This document shows positions 56,406 to 64,000 of a stretch of 64,000 nucleotides of DNA, piece after piece (position 1 is the stretch's first letter; each line of letters opens with the position of its first letter). The stretch lies in assembly GCA_013146195.2 (NCBI GenBank), contig CM028377.1:2418001-2482000 (forward strand), in the 5' to 3' direction. The translations under genes and the position numbers were made by a program. The notes under the pieces were generated by a model. It did not search any database, was not told the origin of the DNA, and was given only the letters and a program-made list of their open reading frames with translations. Source of the DNA: Codonopsis lanceolata (lineage: Eukaryota; Streptophyta; Magnoliopsida; Asterales; Campanulaceae).

Positions 56406-58015
56406 ATGGAATGAAGAAAGCACTCAATCAAGATCCCACATGCATTACCATGAAAGAAATCAAACTCAAGATTATAAAAATGCATAACCAAGGTATGATG
56501 TGATTTCAATGCTAACAAACTTTCCTCAAACACTTACTTAAAAACATGAAGCACAAGCCAATGACTCAAGGTATGACAATATCAATAGGACTTTTGCAAA
56601 GCTTGTAATTTTAGGCCAAGGTTTGGGCTACAAATGAAGGATAGGATAGCAAGTCAAGAAAGTAAAGAATTTGAAGTCTTCACATTATGACTAGCTTCAT
56701 GAAAGCACAACTCTTCAAATTTACACAAACTCACTTCAACAACCCCTTAAACGTTAAACTTTGGGTTGAAGAAAGTGTCTCAACTACCATAAACAATTAA
56801 GTACCACCCTTATATCTCCATGAGAAAAGTGAAGAACAATGTCAATTTTTTTTCTTTTGTGGCCACCCTTTATTTTTCTTTTCTTTCTTTCTTTCATTGC
56901 TTTCAAAGGGGGCTCTTTTCTTTTTCATTTCATTTTTTTTTCACCACCATTCAACAAAAAATTCAAATTCCCAACATCAACAACAATAAGAACAAAACCT
57001 TCATGAAGCACACACTTCCCAACAAGATTACAAAAATAAAATAGTTCATTCCAAACCATGCTCTCTTGAAGGGTGACATCAGAAGTGTATAGGCTCATGG
57101 GATAAGTCAATGCGGGTGATCAAAATGAAGGCGAATGGGGGTCATTGTGTGCTTTTGCACACACCATTCTTTCAATAAGGCTCAAATGGGAAACTAGGGA
57201 ATTAATGTGAACATGGGTAGGTCGATATGACACAAACAAGTCAAACATGGCCTATATCATGCTATTGTCATATTCACAAGCCAAGCTATTCATTAATCTC
57301 ACAATCATCTAACGGCATCAAAACTCACAACAAGGTACTCATAACACATGCACAACGAAAGCTAGAGCTTAGCTTAAAAATTATCAAGAGATCCGCACAT
57401 GGGCGCTATTTAACATGAATGAGGGAAAGCTAGTGCAAAAATCACAAAATATCCTCAACCATGCATGTAATAATCTCAAGACCGAATCCAAGAAAATAAT
57501 GCACATACAACTCTATGAGCGCCAAAGCGATGAGATGAATGATCAAAGCATATGGGGTCCAACTAGCTTGAAATTTTCTAAAATTTTTCAAAATTTTCCC
57601 AAAAAATCAAGGGCAAAAATAAGGCTGACCCCACCCCCTGCAAACTTATAACCGAACATTGCCCACAATGTTCATAATCATAAAAATGCATATAAAGGGG
57701 GGGGGAAATAGAAGAGAAAACTCCCTCAAAGTCGATGCACTTGAAGTCCAAGCCATGAATATGTCGCTCCATGAATCTCCGTGAGTCACCCCCAAACTTG
57801 AATAATTGCTCAACCCCTACATCAAATCAAAGCTCAAAAGAGATGTATGAGAGCAATTATATTGTAAATAAAATTAAAATAAAAAGAAAATATTTTTGGT
57901 GTTGGGACTCTATGTACACCTCCCTACAAACCCACAAACTTGGGAGGGCTTCGAAAAGCGACACAAAATACAAGACATATAAATACAAAAGAAATAAAAG
58001 AAACCAATTTTTCGC
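56406..58015. other. Non-coding 3' region of the tRNA-Asp-primed element, copy 2
   Basis: Low-GC sequence without a supported gene. The part at 57900-57960 (ACCTCCCTACAAACCCACAA) matches the equivalent part of copy 1 (CACCCCCTACAAACACACAA at 1772), showing that the element extends at least this far. The stretch from 56406 to about 57000 contains T-rich ORFs that look accidental. The 3' LTR was not recognised. Confidence 0.5.
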
Positions 58016-59014
58016 CTACCGAGGCACCGGTTCATTTAGAAACGCGCACATGGCATTCCCATAAAATCCATAACCAAGGAAGTGCTTTAATTGAAGGCCT
58101 TTAAACTTGAACACCTCCTTAGTTGCCGACTCCCGAAAAATAGGCCATTTGAAAATGTCGGCAATAGGAAATATCACACCCAACTCACTTAAGTGTATGA
58201 ATTCTTCTTGATACTCGAGAGGCGGGTGGAAATAAGAAATTTGAGCCTCAATGCTCGGTGGAGTGAAATGAGGGAACAGTTCCTTGAAGCTTTCATTTGA
58301 GCCAAAAGAAGCATCCTCTTAAAAAATGCTTGGATGCTCCATCTCATTACTAACATACTCTTCAAGGGTGGGAGAACTCGGCATAGGGTGGGGAGCATGA
58401 TTGATCACTTCACACTCACAAGCTTCTATACTTTGGTCTTCCACCGTGACATGGATATGAGATTGAGGCGCTTCCAAGTGAGGTTGTCCCAAGATACTCG
58501 AAATTCCACTCTCATTAGTGAGAGAGAGATCATTGCAAAGCTCCATTTCCATTGGGTTTTCCTTGGCATTGGGTTGAAGGTCTTCTTGAGGTGATTCTTC
58601 AAGGGCAATACCGAATTCCCGCATTGTAGCTTCCCAATTGTGAGGAGGGACTAGGAGCTTGATGGCTTCTATCAACACGACTACTTGAGCCTTTAGACTT
58701 TGAAATGTTTCTTCTTCTGTGAGCGAGCGTCGCTCAACTTCCCAAGGGTAATTGTTACTCACACAATTTGGATCATAAGGGTGATGATGGGGGTCTTCAT
58801 GATGATAGTGAGAGGAAGAAGCATAAGAATTCAACTCCATCCCAAATGCACACGGATATGGAAAATGATTTCCATAACAATTTTCACAAATTAAGCTAGG
58901 ATGGGGCGGAGTATAATTCATAGCCTCGGTTGACGCCATCTCATTCTCATAAATTCCCGGCATTCCATTCCATGCCCCTTGATCAAAGTCCCAATTTACA
59001 TTGTTCCAAGCCAT
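58016..59014 (-). pseudogene. Element-encoded ORF, nearly intact, copy 2
   Basis: From the ATG at 59014 the frame is open to a TAA at 58321-58319 and then, in the same frame, to a TAG at 58018-58016: about 332 codons with one internal stop. Residues 1-90 are rich in Asn, Tyr, His and Trp and include CENCYGNHFPYPCAFG, a Cys/His cluster. Residues 90-125 form a helical segment (FQSLKAQVVVLIEAIKLL). The middle is acidic. After the stop, LGVIFP, FKWPIF, KEVFKFKG, LKHFLGYGFYG and MCAFLNEP match the C-terminal block of copy 1. The function is unknown; gag is a positional guess. The selective retention of the C-terminal block between two diverged copies implies a real protein. Confidence 0.7.
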
Positions 59015-59214
59015 CGCTTCAAGCAAGCTTCAAGAACACTCACTAAACAAACAAGATCAAATGCAAAAGAACTATATATAAAAAAAAACTACTCTAAAAG
59101 AAAGCAAAAACTAACTACAACTAAAATTAAAGCAAATAAAGAAAAAAGAAAAAAATGCTTAAATTAAAATTAGGCAAGCTTGGTATTAATATCAAGATAA
59201 ATTCTAGAAAATTA

Positions 59215-59232
59215 TCCCCGGCAATGGTGCCA
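59215..59232 (-). promoter_or_regulatory. Primer-binding site, tRNA-Asp type
   Basis: TGGCACCATTGCCGGGGA on the minus strand, two transitions from a perfect complement of the tRNA-Asp 3' end, with the same 6-nt spacing from the LTR as in copy 1. Confidence 0.8.
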
Positions 59233-59238
59233 AAAACT

Positions 59239-60345
59239 TGATTGTGCGCGAACGCAACACGGACAAGATTACCCGGTCGTATCAAGTAATAAAGTTCGAA
59301 GTACGAGTCGATCCCACGAGGATAGAGCTAGAAATAAATTCTAAGTACTAAAATTGGGCACACCTAATTTTATCTAAGCTAACAGAAACTTGAATTAAAA
59401 TAAAAATAAAATAAACAAAATAAAGGCAAGAAAATAAACTAAATTAACGCGACAATGAAACGACAGCAACATCAAATCAAGGTTTGAAAAAAATAGGATT
59501 GTGATATTTCTAGTCTAGCCAATGTTTAATTTAACTCTCTATATTTTTCTTAACTCAAATTTTTGGTAGTCGGGTGCACACTAATATTTTCTACGGGCTT
59601 TCGCTACGTATAGAAAACCTAGCTATCACTCATCCTTGTTACGGGCTCATATCATTGCAACACATAACCTAGGGGAGAAAATAGCCGCGTGGTAGACTAT
59701 ATACGGCCTTCGACAATCGGTGTGCCTTAGAGACGTAAACAATTATCACGATTTTCGAAATAATAGGAAGGGCTTTCGCTTCGTATCCTATCATTCTAGG
59801 GTTCATTTAATGATTCATGGCTTCATTAAAAGCATTAAGCACACAATGATAATAAGCAAAAATATATGAGTAATAAATCAAATAGAGAGAAATTAAATTA
59901 AAACATCACATTCAACATAGATAAAAAATCACAATCCAAAAATATATTTAACTCATAATCAAGGTATCAAGATAAATGTAAAGTTTCTCCAAAAATTACA
60001 ACATTAAACTAAATAAAGAGGTGGAAGAATTAAACCAATTAATGTTGCAATCTTGGGTTGACTTCACTTAATCTTGCTCCCTCGACCCTTGATTTGATGC
60101 TCCAATCCTTCAAAATGGATGCATTTTTTATTTAGGTGGAGAGGTGGAGAAATGGAATTAATGGAGTTTGAGTTTTAGGGCTGCCCTAAAAAGAATCTTG
60201 GACTGGGCCTTTATCTTCAAAGCACAGAAACAATAAAAAGGGAGGGAAAAAAGGGGAAGAATTTTTAGGGGGGGGAAGGAGGGGAGGGGGGGGAAGGGTG
60301 GGGGGCGGGCGTTCGGGGGAATATGAGGGGGGGCGCGAAGGTGGT
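59239..60345 (-). repeat. 5' LTR of the tRNA-Asp-primed element, copy 2
   Basis: The inner end is TGATTGTGCGCG on the plus strand. The phrase GAGTCGATCCCACGAGGA (59302-59319) parallels GGGTCGAACCACATAG of copy 1. The outer end is not certain; it lies before the next LTR at 60392. No clear TATA box was identified, although TAAATAAAAAATGC on the minus strand near 60135 is a candidate. Confidence 0.55.
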
Positions 60346-60368
60346 GAGGGCGCGCGGAGGAGGGGGCG
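60238..60368 (+). repeat. G-rich tract
   Basis: About 130 bp with long G runs on the plus strand (blocks of GGGGGGGG, GGAGGGG, GGGTGGGGGGCGGG) at the junction between two elements. At least four runs of four or more G fall within short spacing, so it could form G-quadruplexes. Confidence 0.85.
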
Positions 60369-60391
60369 ATCGGCGGGATGCTGGAATGCAG

Positions 60392-62170
60392 TGTACGGCT
60401 TGCTGCCGTCGCGCGCCCTGCGTGCATAGGGGTGCGTGCGCGGATGCGAGACACCACGCTCTCGCTTCCACCCTCCCTTGTTTAGGGAAGACGAAATCAA
60501 AAGTGCGAGAGGAGTGCTTGTCTATATTAGCACGTTGGAATGTGCCTCTGCTCGGTTGCCTTGAGTGGATTTTGTATCCAATATGAGAACCGATGGTTTC
60601 CGCATCAAGTTATCCCTTGTTTAGGGGATACCAGGATATGGGAATGCATTACCCTTTCATTCCCATTTTCCCTTTTTAGGGGAAAACGGAAAAGTGCAAA
60701 AAAGGATATTGCGACGCCCCCACTATGGATTTATTGAAAATAGCCTTATGGCCCATTCAGATTACTATGGGAGCTTTGGGTTTCCCGCATCAAGTTATCC
60801 CTTGTTTAGGGATACCGGGATATGGGAATGCATCACCCTCCATTCCCATATCTCCCTTTTTTAGGGAGAACGGAAAGTGCAAAGAGGGAATGTTGCGAGG
60901 CCCCACTGAATCCGAAAGTTTTAGAGTCGCCATCTTTATTTTAAGGCAAATAAAGCAAAACCAAAGAAAAGAAAAATAAACCAGAGAAAAAGAAAACGGG
61001 TTCGGAGGCTAAGTTACGAGTTGGGAAGGTGCTAGGCACCCAACTCGCCCTTTCGGTCTCGAAAATGGTTTTTGGTTGAAGTATGCTTATTGTCACATTT
61101 ATTTAGCAAATAAATAAGGTATTAAAATGACATGGAAATTTAAACAAATACATTCGTGGCCACATTATTTACGGACTCGCAGCCGTCTCCTTCCAATAAT
61201 TACAAACATATTTAAGAATATTTGGCCATTATAACGGCTCTTTTACATAATATTTCCTATTCTAATCCGGGCAGCACAACGGCTTATATGGGCTACATTG
61301 CGCCGGATTTAAATAACAACTTTTAAAAATAAATAAAAGACAGAAAATATAAATAAATAAAAATAACGACGCTCTTAAAGGTTTTACCTTTTAGAGCGGT
61401 GGTGTGCTCGCTCGTCCTTCCGTGGGAGAGGGAGTCTTTTTGTTGTTTGTGTGGTTGTTGTTTTGAGTTGGGCAGAATGACTGCTTTATTTATGAGGGTT
61501 TGGGCTTATCAACTCGGGCAGAGTGACAACTTATTTGGGTAGGTTTTGGCCTTTTTGGTTGGGCGGAACCTAGACTTAGTTTTTTGATTTTTCAGCTCGT
61601 TACTCGGGCAGAGTAACGGCTTACTTTGGGATTTTTGGACCGGGGAAGTGAGGTGGATACCTAACAACTAGGCTAGGGATCACTTATAACCTATGGGTTT
61701 TGATTTTGGCAGAGTTTGGACGGGGTTTGGAGATTCTAGGGGCTTCCACTCACCTATCTCGCACCTCTCGTACTAATCCTATCGGTGAGATTGAAGCAGC
61801 CGCTGCGATTTTTATCGCGAGGAAATGAGCGAAATGAGAGCCGGGGTCTCTATTTATAGTAGGAGAGGGACACGCCGGAATTTGTGCGTTGTTTGTGCAT
61901 CGCCAGCTTGTACCGCATGCTTAAGGAGTTGTACCATTTCAATTCTGAGAGAGCGCATGTGCATGGTGCGGCCAAGGAACCCTTGGTGCGGCACCATGCA
62001 AGCTTCCAAGTTCCAAATTTTTGCACTTTCCCCTCTGGTTCACTGTTTCGCGCATCCTGCTTTTCCTTTCGCATTTTTGACTCCTGTAACTTGACATTTG
62101 TTAAGTTTTAACAGCTTCTTGATATTTTATGTCACCACATACCAGTGGGTACGAAATTGGGGTGTCTACA
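60392..62170 (-). repeat. TGTAGACACC-family LTR D
   Basis: Plus-strand ends TGTACGGCTTGC and GGGGTGTCTACA; about 1.78 kb. It carries two tandem copies of the 185-bp unit (60580 and 60764) and the TATA-box complement CTATTTATAG near 61850. On the minus strand a polypurine-like TTGAGGGGC directly precedes its start, so it is the 3' LTR of an element that continues to the right. The left end is inferred from alignment with the solo copy. Confidence 0.75.
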
Positions 62171-63313
62171 GCCCCTCAACGATGGAGTCTACTGGTAACC
62201 TTAAGGCTTACCGAGTAGACGAACATCGTTGATAAACAAGAGACTCTCCAATTTCGCTCATTTAAGAACGGAGAATGCAATTGGTAGCTTATAATGCACG
62301 CTAACATGCTATCCAAACTCTATAACCTAGACATTTTTAGTCGGTTATAAAAAATTATCGCAGCTTTTAAGCAGATATGAATTTAATGTGCTCTGATGGT
62401 CGGACCTACTAATGTAGGCTGCCTACGTATTCCCTATTAAAGGAAATCAGACCAAAACCTAAACTACAACCAAGTGAGGATGTCATGTTCTTTGGGTCAA
62501 GCCCGATCGAGAACACAACGGAAAAAGATTTTTGTGTTTTCGAAAAGCCGTATTCTTCCTGGTCCGAAACCGTTGTCAAATACGGTATGAAGATTTGAAT
62601 GTTTTTACGCCACCACATTTCAACCGGTCAATACCTTGTCGTTGAAACGTGTTAAGAAGAATTTTCTAAGTTATGTCCGGGTCGCCGCCTTGTTTCCAAA
62701 CATAACCCGAAAACTTTCAAATATCCAGAAAACTGCACTCGACCGATAAAGATCCGTCGCCGAGCACGGCAAATTGATCATTCTTCAAGTATTTTCGAAA
62801 ATTGTGAAGTGGAAAACATTCTTTTTCCTTCCTTTTCTTTTTCTCGCTCTCTCTGTTTTTTTTTCAAATATTCCTATTTTTTTGTGTTTTTGAAATATTC
62901 CTCTTTTTTTTTTTTTTGTGTTTTTGAAATATTCCTTTTTTTGTTGTTGAAATATTCTTTTTTTTTTGTTTTTTGAAATCAAAACTCAATTTTTTTTTTC
63001 TTTTATTTGAGGACAAAAGCAAAAACTTTCCTAAAAAAATTATTCTAGAGTCAGGGTAGGAATATTGTACCTGACTTACCTTTTTTGCGTGCCATGGATT
63101 CTACTGATCTTGACATTTTGCCACTCTTGCTGGGGCATTTATTCTCCTCTTTTTTTTTTTTTTTTTGTTGTGATGGTCGTGCCTATTGAAATAGGCTGCC
63201 TACGTATCCTTATTCAAGGAATCAGACCAATCGTAGTTTTCCTCTTTGGGGATTCTTGCATTCCTTTTTCTTTTCTTTTTTTTTCTTTTTTCTTTTCTTT
63301 TGACTTTTTTTTC

Positions 63314-63344
<31 letters not shown>

Positions 63345-64000
63345 TTTTGATCTGCTAGGGATGTTATTTCCTTTGTCCTTTGGTGAATGGTTGCCAATTT
63401 TGGTTAACAAGATTAACTTTGTTAACTTTCCGTTAGGCTCAGGGACCATTTTGAGAACTTTGAAATCTGAGGACCAAAGTGTCGCAGCTTCAAACTTTGG
63501 AGGGGGAAAAGGGAAAATTCCCTTTTTCTCCCTTATAATTGACGGGAAAGGAAAGGGAGAAGCTACTGCTTCTTTCCTTCTTTTCTTCTTTCTTTCTTTT
63601 CTTCTTCGCCATTGCCGCCGCCTTTCTTTTTTTTTTATTTTCTTTATTTTTGCTCTTTTCTCGATTTTCTTCCGCCAATTTCAAGTTGTTTTACTTAGCG
63701 ATGGCATCTTCTTCGCGATCCAGAAGGGAAGGCACCGATGCGCCCATCTGTGGGAGAGGAGGAGAGAACCTCCTAGCTTGGTTCGGAATAGGCTCAATTA
63801 TCCGTATTCCACGAATGACTGGGGCAATATTTTACGAGATCGGGACACCCACGTGTCCAACCTTCCTCTGACCACTGTAAGATTTCTCTTTTTCTAGAAA
63901 TTTTCCTGGCTATTCTTCAGATCTGCTAAATTTCTGCACTGTTTGGGACTTTTGGAGCACTCCTGACTTTATTAGTAATGCATATGCATGTCCTATTTAT
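62171..64000 (-). mobile_element. Internal region of the LTR D element, running off the window
   Basis: Collinear with 26146-27480: CCTCAACGATGGAG, GGCTGCCTACGTATTCC near 62420 and again near 63197, the T-rich minisatellite at 62860-62975 and GGACCATTTTGAG near 63443. Poly-T and T/C-rich tracts occupy 63143-63165 and 63262-63350. No gag-pol domains are seen before the window ends. Confidence 0.65.
63701..63871 (+). other. Possible first exon or ORF fragment
   Basis: An ATG at 63701 (GCGATGGCATCTTCTTCGC) opens a 56-codon frame ending at 63871. An alternative frame encodes NRLNYPYSTNDWGNILRDRD and stays open to 63897. A GTAAGATTTCTC right after ACCACT (63876) could be a splice donor. A pyrimidine-rich leader precedes it. 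Composition is genic, but I do not recognise the protein. It may belong to the retroelement on the opposite strand or to a captured gene. Confidence 0.25.

Larger units (their letters stand above)
57900..60345 (-). mobile_element. Non-autonomous LTR retrotransposon primed by tRNA-Asp, copy 2
   Basis: Same minus-strand layout as copy 1: LTR (outer end uncertain, inner end 59239), 6-nt spacer AAAACT, primer-binding site 59232-59215, then one long ORF (59014-58016) with a single stop, then the conserved GGGAGGTGTACATAGAG segment. No protease, RT or integrase is present. The left boundary is a minimum and the right boundary is approximate because of a G-rich tract and another LTR. Confidence 0.75.

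Noticed and set aside
60158..60500. Pro-rich minus-strand ORFs
   Set aside because: Complement of a G-rich tract spanning an element junction.
1..64000. CRISPR array or bacterial operon
   Set aside because: Repeat arrays here have no unique spacers of constant length, and all recognisable proteins are plant or plant-transposon families.

Overview
This is a repeat-dominated stretch of nuclear DNA from a flowering plant, probably a dicot; the species cannot be fixed from sequence alone. The evidence is a dense stack of plant-type LTR retrotransposons with tRNA-iMet and tRNA-Asp primer sites, a TRIM, hAT, Mutator-like and CACTA DNA transposons, a tRNA-derived SINE and an intron-free copy of a plant ethanolamine-phosphate cytidylyltransferase gene. 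I see no intact cellular gene with introns. There is one gap of exactly 100 N (29418-29517). Frequent small indels on both sides of it suggest low consensus quality there.

Layout. 1-1140: a 22-bp TGTCACTTTT minisatellite. 1750-3865: minus-strand non-autonomous LTR element (LTR 3007-3865, tRNA-Asp primer site, decayed ORF). 3871-7905: short hAT-like element split by a 3.4-kb solo long LTR (4110-7529). 8208-10307: SINE with repeated tRNA-like units and a perfect 12-bp target duplication, split by a Pack-MULE (8276-9938) carrying an S40/DUF584-like ORF. 11185-12652: second MULE. 12865-16250: truncated LTRs. 16258-21461: 3' part of a Sirevirus-like Copia (3' LTR plus env-like ORF), broken by a solo LTR (18523-20110). 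21462-29417: nested copies of the same TGTAGACACC LTR family, ending in a 1.9-kb-arm palindrome at the gap.

29518-37845: two copies of one short-LTR Copia family lie head to head around a LINE reverse-transcriptase fragment. 38329-39960: non-autonomous hAT with perfect 8-bp target duplications. 41577-53226: decayed Tork-like Copia (minus strand) invaded by a hAT (44076-44897), a TRIM (46507-47095) and a 4.4-kb solo long LTR (48695-53140). 53227-54705: CACTA terminus with 86-bp tandem repeats and a transposase remnant. 54961-56405: processed pseudogene of PECT1. 57900-60345: second tRNA-Asp-primed non-autonomous LTR element, whose ORF is nearly intact. 60392-64000: another TGTAGACACC LTR with internal sequence running off the window.

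Nothing here works as a pathway. The value lies in insertion order: at least eight nested events are supported by matching target-site duplications. The passenger sequences worth a second look are the S40-like ORF in the Pack-MULE, the cytidylyltransferase retrocopy, the paired conserved ORFs of the tRNA-Asp-primed elements and the multi-unit SINE.
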